Of a stretch of DNA of 64,000 bases, positions 1 through 11,868 are shown piece after piece. The notes under the pieces are model-generated. The model saw nothing but the letters and a program-made list of their open reading frames with translations. It had not been told where the DNA came from and made no database searches. Numbering within the stretch: position 1 is the first letter of the stretch; every line of letters starts with the position of its first letter. Made by a program: the position numbers and the translations under genes. Origin of the DNA: Solidesulfovibrio carbinolicus (GTDB lineage: Bacteria > Desulfobacterota > Desulfovibrionia > Desulfovibrionales > Desulfovibrionaceae); contig NZ_CP026538.1 in assembly GCF_004135975.1 (NCBI RefSeq), forward strand, positions 186,001 through 250,000. Direction: 5' to 3'.

Positions 1-47
1 GACCGCCCCCGCCGTCGCCCACGGCTTCTTGACCCTTTCTCCCCGAC

Positions 48-95
48 GGGGTTTCCAAGGGGCTTAGCCCCTTTGGGCCGCCGCAAGGCTCTCTC
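48..95 (+). repeat. Family I palindromic repeat, divergent copy
   Basis: Stem CCAAGGGGC (55-63), loop TTA, right arm 67-76 with one extra T, followed by a decayed constant flank (GGGCCGCCGCAAGGC). Same layout as the other family I copies in this window. No gene ending next to it could be recognised, so its host gene may lie left of the window or be lost. Confidence 0.6.
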
Positions 96-527
96 CTTCT
101 TGCCCGCGGGCCGGCCATCCAGACCGCCACGGCGGAAAGGGGGGTGCACTCCCTTTTAAAACGTGCTACGCTTGTCCCAATCTCCCAAAGAGCGGCCCAA
201 AGTCGAGTGGGCCAGCAGCAGGCGTGCAGGGGTGGCATTTTGACCCATTTTTCGCCGAAGGCTAGCGCACTTTGTCTTTCCGGACGTAACAGTCTGGTTT
301 GTTTGATTTTTGATATTTTTTACAACGTCTGTCTCCTTTTCCCTCCTCTTCCGGTTCCCCCAAGGCTTCCCACCTGCGGCAGCCACTCGATCAGGGTTTT
401 TCCCCAAGACACTGAAATTTCATCGTTTTCCAAAGTGGCCTGCTTTTTGCTCAGTAGAGGCCGACTGCGCGTGCAGCCGACCTTCGCGGGGGGACGCCCC
501 AGGAGCATGGCCGGCTGTCGCAAACCC
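96..527. other. Intergenic region upstream of hndA, no gene seen
   Basis: Reading frames here overlap on both strands and none has family-like composition or a convincing ribosome binding site. The part around 297-330 is AT-rich and could hold a promoter, but no clear pair of hexamers was found. I see no RNA gene. Confidence 0.5.
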
Positions 528-559
528 CCTTAATTTGTGAAAATAATCACAAATTAAGG
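528..559. promoter_or_regulatory. Perfect CRP/FNR/HcpR-type operator upstream of hnd operon
   Basis: CCTTAATTTGTGA (528-540) and its exact reverse complement (547-559) flank the 6-nt spacer AAATAA. The core TTGTGA-N6-TCACAA is the CRP/FNR-superfamily layout and matches the HcpR-type box described in Desulfovibrio. The spacer with the next base gives AATAAT, a possible -10 hexamer, so a bound protein might repress; activation is also possible. The palindrome ends 107 bp before the hndA start. Which regulator binds is inference. Confidence 0.8.
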
Positions 560-666
560 CAACGAAACACAAGGGGGCCGCCCCGGCTGCCGGCCGACGT
601 CCCGGCGCCGCATGCAGGCCCACAGGCACTCGACCCGCAAAACCCGTTAAGGAGAGGTGCTCGCGT

Positions 667-1182
667 ATGCAAACTTCAACATGTCAGGCGATTGGCGAAT
701 GCCGGATGCCGGAGCACGCCGTGTTGCCCCAGCCGCTCTACCGGGAAGTCGTCCAGTTCATTGACGCGCTGCCCCAGAAAGAGGGCCATCTCGTCACCGT
801 GCTGCACAAGGCCCAGAGCGTGTTTGGCTATCTGCCCATCGAAGTGCAGCAGTTCGTGGCCGACCACATGGAAGTGCCCCTGGCCCAGGTCTACGGCGTG
901 GTGAGCTTTTACACCTTCTTCACCATGGTGCCCAAGGGCAAGCATCCCATTTCCATCTGCATGGGCACGGCCTGCTTCGTGAAGGGGGCCGACAAGGTGG
1001 TCCACGCCTTCAAGGAACAGCTCAAGATCGACATCGGCGACGTCACCCCGGACGGCAAGTTCTCCATCGACACCCTGCGTTGCGTCGGCGGCTGCGCCCT
1101 GGCCCCCATCGTCATGGTCGGCGAGAAGGTCTACGGCAACGTCACTCCGGGACAGGTGAAAAAGATCCTGGCCGACTTCTAG
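667..1182 (+). CDS. hndA: HndA, NuoE-like [2Fe-2S] subunit of bifurcating hydrogenase
   Basis: A 171-residue NuoE-type subunit of a tetrameric cytoplasmic [FeFe]-hydrogenase. After a helical N-terminal part it has the thioredoxin-like [2Fe-2S] fold with ligands C98, C103, C139 and C143 (CMGTAC and CVGGC). In this family it passes electrons to the HndC flavin subunit. A strong Shine-Dalgarno (AAGGAGAGG, 649-657) supports this start; an inner Met at codon 14 is possible. First gene of hndABCD, with 37 bp to hndB. The complex was first described in D. fructosivorans as NADP-reducing and later as electron-bifurcating with NAD and ferredoxin. Confidence 0.95.
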   Translation: MQTSTCQAIGECRMPEHAVLPQPLYREVVQFIDALPQKEGHLVTVLHKAQSVFGYLPIEVQQFVADHMEVPLAQVYGVVSFYTFFTMVPKGKHPISICMGTACFVKGADKVVHAFKEQLKIDIGDVTPDGKFSIDTLRCVGGCALAPIVMVGEKVYGNVTPGQVKKILADF

Positions 1183-1219
1183 CCCCGATCCTCACCCACA
1201 CACGCAAGGAGCGCCCCAT

Positions 1220-1600
1220 ATGAGCACCATCGCCAGTCTCGACGCCCTGCGGGCCCGGCGCGAGGACATCCTCGCCCGCCAAAAGGCGCGCAACGGCAAG
1301 ATCGTCATCAACGTTTCCCTGGCCACCTGCTCCATCGCCGCCGGCGGCAAGGTCGCCCTGGAGGCCATGCAGGACGAAGTCGCCTTAAACGGCATCGCCA
1401 ACGTCGAATTCATGCAGTCCGGCTGCATGACCTTCTGCTACGCCGAACCCACCGTGGAGATCACCCTGCCGGGCAAGGCCCCGGTGGTTTTTGGCGGCGT
1501 GGACGAGGCCAAGGCCCGCGAACTCGTCACCGAGTACGTCATGAAGGGCGAACCGGTGGAAGGCATCATTCCCGTGACCTACGAACGCGTGGTCCTTTAA
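1220..1600 (+). CDS. hndB: HndB, thioredoxin-like ferredoxin subunit
   Basis: A 126-residue small subunit of the thioredoxin-like [2Fe-2S] ferredoxin type, between hndA and hndC as in D. fructosivorans. Three cysteines are visible, C37, C69 and C73 (the latter in SGCMTFC); a fourth Cys ligand is not obvious. It presumably relays electrons inside the complex; its exact role is less clear than that of the other subunits. The start has AAGGAGCG upstream, and 19 bp separate it from hndC, consistent with one transcript. Confidence 0.93.
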   Translation: MSTIASLDALRARREDILARQKARNGKIVINVSLATCSIAAGGKVALEAMQDEVALNGIANVEFMQSGCMTFCYAEPTVEITLPGKAPVVFGGVDEAKARELVTEYVMKGEPVEGIIPVTYERVVL

Positions 1601-1619
1601 GACGCCAGGAGACGCAGAC

Positions 1620-3092
1620 ATGGCAGCCACAACCGACATCAAGCAGCTTCGGATAGCCACCCGCAACTGCGGTTTCATCGATCCCGAGAGCCTCGACGAC
1701 TACATTGCCGTGCGCGGCTACGAGGCCCTGGCCAAGGCCCTGACCATGACCCCGGCCGAAGTCGTGGAAATCATCAAAGTCGCCGGCCTGCGCGGCCGCG
1801 GCGGCGGCGGCTTCCCCACCGGCGTCAAATGGGGCATCGCCCTGTCCAACGCGGCCGACCAGAAATACATCGTGTGCAACGCCGACGAAGGCGACCCGGG
1901 CGCTTTCATGGACCGCGCCGTGCTGGAAGGCGACCCCCATTCCGTGGTCGAGGCCATGGCCATTGGCGGCTACGCCATCGGGGCCACCCTGGGCGCGGTC
2001 TACATCCGGGCCGAGTATCCCCTGGCCATCAAGCGCCTGCGCAAGGCCATCGACGACGCCCGGGCCATGGGGCTTTTAGGCAAGAACATCTTCGGTTCGG
2101 GCTTTGATTTCGACATCGAGATCAAGTACGGGGCCGGCGCCTTCGTGTGCGGCGAAGAAACCGCGCTGATCAAATCCATGGAAGGCCATCGCGGCGAACC
2201 GGTGAGCAAGCCGCCCTTCCCGGCCCAGTCCGGGTATTGGGCCAAGCCCACCATCGTCAACAACGTCGAAACCTTCGCCAACGTCCCGGCCATCATCATC
2301 AAGGGCGCGGACTGGTTCGCCGGGATCGGCACCGCCACCTCCAAGGGCACCAAGGTGTTCGCCCTGGCCGGCAAGATCGTCAACGTGGGCCTTATCGAAG
2401 TGCCCATGGGCACCACCCTGCGCGAAGTCATCTTCGACATCGGCGGCGGCTGCCCGGACGGCAAGGAGTTCAAGGCCGTCCAGACCGGCGGCCCGTCCGG
2501 CGGCGCCCTGGCCAACAAGGACCTCGACGTGGCCATTGACTACGAGTCGCTTATTGCCCGCAAGTCCATGATGGGCTCCGGCGGCATGGTGGTCATGGAC
2601 GAGGACGACTGCATGGTCTCGGTGGCCAAGTTCTTCCTCGACTTCACCATGGACGAGACCTGCGGCAAGTGCACGCCGTGTCGCATCGGCTCCAAGCGCC
2701 TCTACGAGATCCTCGACAAGATCACCAAGGGCCACGGCACCAAGGCCGACCTGGCCCGGCTCAAGTCGCTGTCGGACAGCATCAAGGACACCGCTCTGTG
2801 CGGCCTGGGCCAGACCATGCCCAACCCGATCCTGTCCACCATGGACACCTTCGGGCACGAATACGAGGCCCACGTCACCCAGAAGAAGTGTCCGGCCCAC
2901 GTCTGTACGGCCATGCTGACCTACACCATCAATCCGGCCAAGTGCACCGGCTGTACGCTGTGCACCAAGGTCTGCCCGGTGGAGTGCATCTCCGGCACGA
3001 AGAAGCAGCCCCACGTCATCGACGCCTCCAAGTGCATCAAGTGCGGGGCCTGCTACGACAAGTGCAAGTTCGACTCCATCATCAAGATGTAA
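1620..3092 (+). CDS. hndC: HndC, NuoF-like flavin/NAD(P)-binding subunit
   Basis: A 490-residue NuoF-like diaphorase subunit. The Gly-rich NAD(P)/FMN region (GLRGRGGGGFPTG, 56-68) and the CNADEGDPGAF stretch (86-96) are intact. The NuoF [4Fe-4S] site is C348, C351, C354 and C394. A C-terminal bacterial-ferredoxin domain holds two more clusters, C442/C445/C448/C452 and C472/C475/C478/C482, and is the likely contact with ferredoxin or HndD. FMN here is the usual proposed bifurcation site. Downstream spacing to hndD is 18 bp with its own AAGGAGG. Confidence 0.96.
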   Translation: MAATTDIKQLRIATRNCGFIDPESLDDYIAVRGYEALAKALTMTPAEVVEIIKVAGLRGRGGGGFPTGVKWGIALSNAADQKYIVCNADEGDPGAFMDRAVLEGDPHSVVEAMAIGGYAIGATLGAVYIRAEYPLAIKRLRKAIDDARAMGLLGKNIFGSGFDFDIEIKYGAGAFVCGEETALIKSMEGHRGEPVSKPPFPAQSGYWAKPTIVNNVETFANVPAIIIKGADWFAGIGTATSKGTKVFALAGKIVNVGLIEVPMGTTLREVIFDIGGGCPDGKEFKAVQTGGPSGGALANKDLDVAIDYESLIARKSMMGSGGMVVMDEDDCMVSVAKFFLDFTMDETCGKCTPCRIGSKRLYEILDKITKGHGTKADLARLKSLSDSIKDTALCGLGQTMPNPILSTMDTFGHEYEAHVTQKKCPAHVCTAMLTYTINPAKCTGCTLCTKVCPVECISGTKKQPHVIDASKCIKCGACYDKCKFDSIIKM

Positions 3093-3110
3093 GGATCAAG
3101 GAGGCCCCAC

Positions 3111-4868
3111 ATGTCCATGCTGACAGTGCATATAGACGGCAAGACCACCACCATCCCGGCCGGCGGCACCATCCTGGACGCCGCCCGCAAACTGGATATC
3201 GACATCCCGACCCTGTGCTACCTCAATCTTGAGGATCTCAAGGTCAACAACAAGGCCGCCTCCTGCCGCATCTGCGTGGTGGAGGTCGAGGGCCGGCGCA
3301 ACCTGGCCCCGGCCTGCGCCACCCCGGCCACCGACGGCATGGTGGTCAAGTCCAACACCCTGCGCGTCCTTAACGCCCGCAAGACCGTGCTGGAGCTGCT
3401 GCTCTCCGACCACCCCAAGGACTGCCTGGTGTGCGCCAAATCCGGCGAATGCGAGCTGCAGGACCTGGCCGAGAAGTTCGGCATCCGCGAGTCGCCCTAT
3501 GACGGCGGCGAAATGTCCCACTACCGCAAGGACGTCTCGCCCTCCATCATCCGCGACATGGACAAGTGCATCATGTGCCGCCGCTGCGAGACCATGTGCA
3601 ACGACGTCCAGACCTGCGGCGTGCTGTCGGGCGTCAACCGCGGCTTCACCGCCGTGGTCGCCCCGGCCTTCGAGATGAACCTGGCCGACACCGTGTGCAC
3701 CAACTGCGGCCAGTGCGTGGCCGTGTGCCCCGTCGGGGCGCTTGTGGAAAACGACAACAGCTGGGACGTCGTCGACGCCCTGGCCGACCCGGACAAGGTG
3801 GTCATCGTCCAGACCGCTCCGGCCGTGCGCGCCGCCCTGGGCGAAGACCTGGGCATCGCCCCGGGTACCTCGGTCACCGGCAAGATGGCCGCCGCCCTGC
3901 GCCGCCTGGGCTTTGACCACATCTTCGACACCGACTTCGCCGCCGACCTGACCATCATGGAGGAAGGCTCGGAGTTCCTCGACCGCCTGACCCGTTACTT
4001 AAACGGCGACCAGACGGCCAAGCTGCCCATCCTGACCTCCTGCTGCCCCGGTTGGGTCAAGTTCTTCGAGCACAACTTCCAGGACATGCTCGACGTGCCT
4101 TCGACCGCCAAGTCGCCCCAGCAGATGTTCGGGGCCATCGCCAAGACCTACTACGCCGACATGCTGGGCATTCCCCGCGACAAGCTGGTCGTGGTCTCGG
4201 TCATGCCCTGCCTGGCCAAGAAGTACGAACGCGCCCGGCCGGAGTTCTCCGTGGACGGCAACCCGGACGTGGACATCGTCATCTCCACCCGTGAGCTGGC
4301 CCGGCTGATCAAGCGCATGAACATCGACTTCGCCAGCCTGCCTGACGAAGACTTCGACGCGCCCCTGGGCGAGTCCACCGGCGCGGCCCCGATATTTGGC
4401 GTCACCGGCGGCGTCATAGAGGCCGCCCTGCGCACCGCCTACGAGCTGGCCACCGGCGAAACCCTCCAGAAGGTGGACTTCGAGGACGTGCGCGGCATGG
4501 ACGGCGTCAAGGTGGCCACGGTCCAGGTCGGCCCCCACGAGCTGCGCATCGGCATCGCTCATGGCCTGGGCAACGCCCGCAAGCTCCTTAACCGGGTACG
4601 CGAAGGCGAAACCTTCCACGCCATCGAGGTCATGGCCTGCCCGGGCGGCTGCATCGGCGGCGGCGGACAGCCCTACCACCACGGCGACATCGAGCTGCTC
4701 AAGCTGCGCACCAAGGTGCTCTATGCCGAAGACGCCGGCAAGCCGCTGCGCAAGTCGCACCAGAACCCGTACATCATCGAGCTGTACGAAAAGTTCCTGG
4801 GCAAGCCGCTGTCCGAGAAGTCGCACCACCTGCTGCACACCCACTACTTCAAGCGCCAGCGCCTGTAG
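3111..4868 (+). CDS. hndD: HndD, catalytic [FeFe]-hydrogenase subunit
   Basis: A 585-residue catalytic subunit of the M3 type. N-terminal [2Fe-2S] (C36, C52, C55, C69), a His-ligated cluster (H101, C105, C108, C114) and two [4Fe-4S] clusters (C153/156/159/163 and C196/199/202/206) form the relay. The H-cluster motifs are complete: TSCCPGW (C311 proton-transfer Cys, C312 ligand), MPCLAKKYE (C367) and MACPGGCIGGGGQP (C510, C514). No Tat signal, so the enzyme is cytoplasmic. It is the last hnd gene; family II palindromes begin about 26 bp after the stop and may end the transcript. Confidence 0.97.
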   Translation: MSMLTVHIDGKTTTIPAGGTILDAARKLDIDIPTLCYLNLEDLKVNNKAASCRICVVEVEGRRNLAPACATPATDGMVVKSNTLRVLNARKTVLELLLSDHPKDCLVCAKSGECELQDLAEKFGIRESPYDGGEMSHYRKDVSPSIIRDMDKCIMCRRCETMCNDVQTCGVLSGVNRGFTAVVAPAFEMNLADTVCTNCGQCVAVCPVGALVENDNSWDVVDALADPDKVVIVQTAPAVRAALGEDLGIAPGTSVTGKMAAALRRLGFDHIFDTDFAADLTIMEEGSEFLDRLTRYLNGDQTAKLPILTSCCPGWVKFFEHNFQDMLDVPSTAKSPQQMFGAIAKTYYADMLGIPRDKLVVVSVMPCLAKKYERARPEFSVDGNPDVDIVISTRELARLIKRMNIDFASLPDEDFDAPLGESTGAAPIFGVTGGVIEAALRTAYELATGETLQKVDFEDVRGMDGVKVATVQVGPHELRIGIAHGLGNARKLLNRVREGETFHAIEVMACPGGCIGGGGQPYHHGDIELLKLRTKVLYAEDAGKPLRKSHQNPYIIELYEKFLGKPLSEKSHHLLHTHYFKRQRL

Positions 4869-4894
4869 TAGGGGAGTAAAGAGAAAGACGAAGA

Positions 4895-4949
4895 CTGGAG
4901 AGGCGCTGCCTCTCCAGACCTCTCCGCCGGGGGGGATGATCCCCCCGGC
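4895..4949 (+). repeat. Family II modular palindrome, one-module copy
   Basis: One hairpin with arms CTGGAGAGGC (4895-4904) and GCCTCTCCAG (4908-4917) around the loop GCT, a short ACCTCTCCG linker, then a CCGGGGGG/CCCCCCGG hairpin (4928-4949). It lies about 26 bp after the hndD stop in the sense orientation, so it may act as a terminator or 3'-end stabiliser; this is inferred. Confidence 0.75.
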
Positions 4950-5220
4950 CCCCCTCGAAAGGGGGGTGATTGTTCCTTGATGATTGCCGCTGCCCTGGTT
5001 GGCCCGCGACGGTAAACAAACACCTCCAGCCGTCGCGGGCTGCCGGGGACTTCGGAAAAATTTCGCTTCCTGGCGGGAGCCGGGCGGAACCTGCCAGTTC
5101 CGCGTTCCAGCCGGTCCGCGGCGGCGAGTCCGCCGCGGACCGCCAGGGAGTCCGGCGAGGCGGCACGTCTCGCCACTCGTTCTTTGTATTCCAAGCTTCC
5201 CGCGCCCGCACCTCGCCGCC

Positions 5221-5521
5221 CCGCTTGTGGCTCCCCCGCCCGCCACAGACGGCTAGGGGGTCCGGGGGGATTATCCCCCCGGCGGGTCACGGGCAGCGCC
5301 CGTGCGGGTCACGGGCAGCGCCCGTGCGGGTCACGGGCAGCGCCCGTGCGGGTCACGGGCAGCGCCCGTGCGGGTCCGGGCAGCGCCCGTGCGGGTCACG
5401 GGCAGCGCCCGTGCGGGTCACGGGCAGCGCCCGTGCGGGTCCGGGCAGCGCCCGGCGGGTCCGGGCAGCGCCCGGCGGGTCCGGGCAGCGCCCGGCGGGT
5501 GCAGGGCAGCGCCAGCCCTGG
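5221..5521 (-). repeat. Family II modular palindrome with 11-unit hairpin array
   Basis: Read on the minus strand: hairpin modules, then a GGGGGG-ATAA-CCCCCC-type hairpin (about 5263-5283), then a flank (5221-5262) also found inverted at 54789-54833. The modules form a tandem array at 5287-5521: units 1-4, 6 and 7 are 22 bp, unit 5 is 21 bp, units 8-10 are 20 bp, and unit 11 is degenerate. Each folds as CACGGGC-AGC-GCCCGTG or a shorter form. It fills most of the gap between hndD and the lyase gene. Units abut without spacers, so this is not CRISPR. Confidence 0.85.
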
Positions 5522-5630
5522 ATGATCTTTAACAGGATTCGTGTTACCCAAGCCGCCGCAGCGGGGGTCGCCAACCGGATGGTCCGGGGATCGGCCTGCC
5601 GCACTGGTTGCCTTTCGGGGAGCGTGCTCC

Positions 5631-7112
5631 ATGCGACAGGACACTGATGCCCTTGGAGCGACGGCGCTCCCCGAGGGCAGCCTTTACGGCGTGCATACGG
5701 CCCGGGCCGTGGCCAATTTTCCGGTTTCGGGCCAGGTCGTGGCCCCGGAGCTGCTCATCGCCTATGCCTGGGTCAAGGCGGCCTGCGCCCTGGCCAATCA
5801 GGATGGCGGCCATCTCGACGCGCCGCGAACCGCGGCCATCGTGGCCGCCTGCCGCGAAATCGCCGCCGGGCGGCATGCCGAGCAATTTCCTGTCGATGCC
5901 TTGCAGGGCGGGGCCGGCACCTCCACCAACATGAACGTCAACGAGGTCGTGGCCAACCGCGCCTTGCAGCTCATGGGCCGCCAGCCTGGCGACTCCGAAT
6001 TTCTCTCGCCCTTGGGGCACGTCAATCTGCACCAGTCCACCAACGACACGTATCCGACAGCGCTTCGGGTGGCGGCGCTCACGCTGCTCAAAGACCTGGA
6101 GACGGCCGCCTCGCGCCTGCAGGACGCCTTGCAGGCCAAGGAAACGGCCTTTGCCCACATCGTGAAGGTGGGCCGCACCGAACTCATGGACGCCGTGCCC
6201 ATGACCCTTGGCATGACCTTTGGCGCGTTCGCCGAGGCCGTGGCCCGGGACCGGTGGCGCATCTTCAAATGCCGCGAGCGCATCAAGCAGGTGCCGCTTG
6301 GCGGCACGGCCGTGGGCACGGGCCTGGGCGCGCCGCGCGCGTTTATCTTCAAGGCGGCCGAACACCTGCGCCATCTGACGGGGCTGCCGGTGTCGCGGGC
6401 GGAAAACCTCGTGGACGCCACGGCCAACGCCGACTGTTTCGTCGAGGTTTCAGGCATCTTGTCGGCGTTTGCCGCCAATCTGCTGAAAATCGCCTCGGAC
6501 CTGCGGCTTCTGGCCAGCGGCCCGCATACGGGCCTGGGCGAAATCCGCCTGCCGGCCTTGCAGGCCGGGTCGTCCATCATGCCCGGCAAGGTCAATCCGG
6601 TCATCCCGGAGTGCGTGGGCCAGGCGGCGCTGACGGTCATGGGCAACCATCAGACCGTGACCCTGGTCGCCGGCCTGGGGCAGCTCGAAATCAACCAATA
6701 TCTGCCGCTTCTGGCCCATAAGCTTCTGGAATCCATCCGCCTGCTGCGCGACGCCTCGACTCTTTTCGCCGACAAATGCGTGGCCGGCATCGATGCCGAC
6801 GAGACGCGCTGCCGGGAGCTGGTGGAAAAAAGCCAGGCCCTGGCCACGGTGCTGGTGCCGGCGCTGGGCTACGAGACCGTGGCCCGGCTCATGGATGAAG
6901 CCCGTGCCGCCGGCCGCTCCCTGGCCGCCCACCTCGACGCCGTGGGTCTGCTGCCCCAGGCCGAGGCGGCCGAGTTGTTGCTGCCAAAACGGATGCGGAA
7001 ATTGGGGTTTGAGGAAGAAGATTATGAATGCCTCCGGCGGCCGGGGGCCGACCGCCACCCCGGCCCCCCGAATGGGGAAGGGGTTAAAGGGGGGAGCCGG
7101 TGTTATTTATGA
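5631..7112 (+). CDS. aspA: Aspartate ammonia-lyase / class II fumarase family enzyme
   Basis: A 493-residue cytoplasmic enzyme of the aspartase/fumarase superfamily, which eliminates ammonia or water to give fumarate. The superfamily signature GSSIMPGKVNP (about residue 313) and the GTSTNMNVNEV and TELMDAVPMTLG motifs are intact. Aspartase is preferred over fumarase from overall look, without certainty about substrate. The start is ATG 5631 with GGGGAG 8 bp upstream; the longer frame to 5541 lacks a binding site. The last 28 codons (from about 466) coincide with a family I-like palindrome and look like read-through into repeat DNA rather than family sequence. Confidence 0.85.
   Translation: MRQDTDALGATALPEGSLYGVHTARAVANFPVSGQVVAPELLIAYAWVKAACALANQDGGHLDAPRTAAIVAACREIAAGRHAEQFPVDALQGGAGTSTNMNVNEVVANRALQLMGRQPGDSEFLSPLGHVNLHQSTNDTYPTALRVAALTLLKDLETAASRLQDALQAKETAFAHIVKVGRTELMDAVPMTLGMTFGAFAEAVARDRWRIFKCRERIKQVPLGGTAVGTGLGAPRAFIFKAAEHLRHLTGLPVSRAENLVDATANADCFVEVSGILSAFAANLLKIASDLRLLASGPHTGLGEIRLPALQAGSSIMPGKVNPVIPECVGQAALTVMGNHQTVTLVAGLGQLEINQYLPLLAHKLLESIRLLRDASTLFADKCVAGIDADETRCRELVEKSQALATVLVPALGYETVARLMDEARAAGRSLAAHLDAVGLLPQAEAAELLLPKRMRKLGFEEEDYECLRRPGADRHPGPPNGEGVKGGSRCYL
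7026..7079 (+). repeat. Family I-like palindromic repeat inside the end of aspA
   Basis: GAATGCCTCCGGCGGCC (7026-7042) is the constant flank of family I in gene-sense orientation, followed by GGGGGCC (from 7042) and CCGGCCCCC with a longer loop. It is translated as the ECLRRPG segment of the lyase C-terminus. Copies C and I give the same peptide (ECLRRP) if read through. Confidence 0.7.
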
Positions 7113-7133
7113 AGGGCGCGATGCGCGCATGTG

Positions 7134-7165
7134 AAGGCGGCCGGAACTGGGGGCCCGGCCGCCTT
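7134..7165. terminator. Bidirectional terminator between aspA and RND pump
   Basis: Arms AAGGCGGCCGG (7134-7144) and CCGGCCGCCTT (7155-7165) with a 10-nt loop, followed by T-rich sequence. It sits between two converging genes. Confidence 0.75.
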
Positions 7166-7184
7166 TGTCGTTTGGTGGGTGGAA

Positions 7185-10441
<3,257 letters not shown>

Positions 10442-10445
<4 letters not shown>

Positions 10446-11641
10446 TGGCCGGCTCCGGAGGCCAGCCGGTCGCCGTCGCGCAGGGTCGCCCCGGCCGGGC
10501 AGGCCACCCGGTCGCCGTCGGCCAGACCGCTTATGATCTCCACGAACCGGTCGTCGCCGGCCTGGCCCTCGAAGGCTTCGGAATCGGTCAGATAGGTGGC
10601 TCCGGCAAAGGCCACGGCGGCGAAGCTGCCGCCGGTCTTGACCACGCGCAGGCCTAGCGTCCCGTCCGGCCCGGCCACGGCGGCCATGGGCAGGTCGCCG
10701 CGAAGGCTCAGGCAGGAAGCCGGCAGCAGGAGTTTTTGGGCGGTGCGGGCCGGCACGTAGACTCGGCCGAACATGCCGGCCCGGGGCGGGCCGGCGGCGT
10801 CGGGCACGGCCTCGGGCAGGGCGCACTTGATCTTGAACGACCGGCTGGCCGGGTCGATGCGGCCGACCACGGCGGCCACGGTGACGGGGAACGGTTTTGG
10901 GGCCAGCCCCGGCACGGCGGCCAGGATGGTCTGGCCCTGGCGCAGGGCCGGGAGCAAGGTTTCGTCCACCTGGGCGGCCAGATCGAAACGGCCGGTGGTG
11001 GCGTCGAGCAGGGCCAGGGGCGCGCCGGCGGCCACGAAGGCCCCCTTGTCGACGTAGCGCCGGGCCAGGATGCCCTCGAAGGGGGCGGTAACCGTGGCAT
11101 AACCGCGAAGCACGGCCAGTTCGGAAAGCCTGGAGGCCACGGCTTGTTCCTTGGCCCCGGCGGCCTCGCTCTGGCGGGCCAGGGCGTCGGCCTCGGCCCG
11201 GGCCTTGTCGTAGTCCTCCTGGCTCACGGCCTTCTGGCCGAGCAGCCGGCCCATGCGCTCCATGGTGGTCCGGGCCAGGGCGGCCCGTGCGGCCAGGGCT
11301 TCCTTTTCGCGCCGGGCCTGGTCACGTTCGGCGAAAAGCGCCTGTTCCTGGCCGGCCAGCTCGCGCTCGTCCAGGCGCAGGATGGGCGCGCCGGCCGTGA
11401 GCTTCTGGCCTTCCTCGGCCATGACGGCCACCACGGTGCCGGTGGCCTTGCTGGACAGGGTGACGCTTTGTTCGGATTCCACCTGGGCCGGAAACGAGCG
11501 GCATTCCACCGCGTCGGCCCGGGCGGCGACGCGAACAGGCACGTCGACCGTGCGGCCTTCGGCCTTTCTGGGCGGTTTTTCGCCGGAACACCCGACCAGA
11601 ACGGCGGCCATGACGCAGGAAAGGACAAGCAAATTTCGCAT
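10442..11641 (-). CDS. RND efflux periplasmic adaptor (membrane fusion) lipoprotein
   Basis: A 399-residue HlyD/AcrA-like adaptor that joins the RND pump to an outer-membrane channel. Lipoprotein signal with lipobox LVGC near residue 19-22, then a barrel-sandwich lipoyl half (GTVVAVMAEEGQKLTAG), an alpha-hairpin rich in Ala/Glu/Arg, and a second lipoyl half (APFEGILARRYVDKGAFV). Start chosen at ATG 11641 because the signal peptide begins there; upstream in-frame Met codons add non-signal residues. It is the first gene of a two-gene operon. Confidence 0.9.
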
Positions 11642-11814
11642 GATCCAGTGCATTGCATCGCCTGGAACGCTTGTCAACGGCGGTTTTTGGTTTTGCCGAT
11701 GTATTGCCGCGTCCTGCTGCGAGGCGTTTCATAGCAAGGCCATGGGAAATACAAATACAGCGTCGCTGCTCCCATGCCCCGCGTTCCTTCGTCCCCTTCC
11801 ACCCCTCCCCAGGT

Positions 11815-11860
11815 GGGGTTTCCAAAGGGGCTCAGCCCCTTTGGCCGCCGGAGGCATCTT
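11815..11860 (+). repeat. Family I palindromic repeat
   Basis: Perfect 10-bp arms CCAAAGGGGC (11822-11831) and GCCCCTTTGG (11835-11844), loop TCA, then GGCCGCCGGAGGCAT. It begins 8 bp after the stop of the minus-strand histidine phosphatase gene. Its hairpin is identical to the copy at 50915. Confidence 0.85.
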
Positions 11861-11868
11861 CCTCTTCA

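Noticed and set aside
144-533. Plus-strand reading frame of 129 codons
   Set aside because: No ribosome binding site, odd composition, overlaps frames on both strands; probably noncoding leader upstream of hnd.
5287-5521. Tandem repeats taken as a possible CRISPR array
   Set aside because: Units touch each other with no spacers, are 20-22 bp, and are palindromic variants of family II; no cas genes are nearby.
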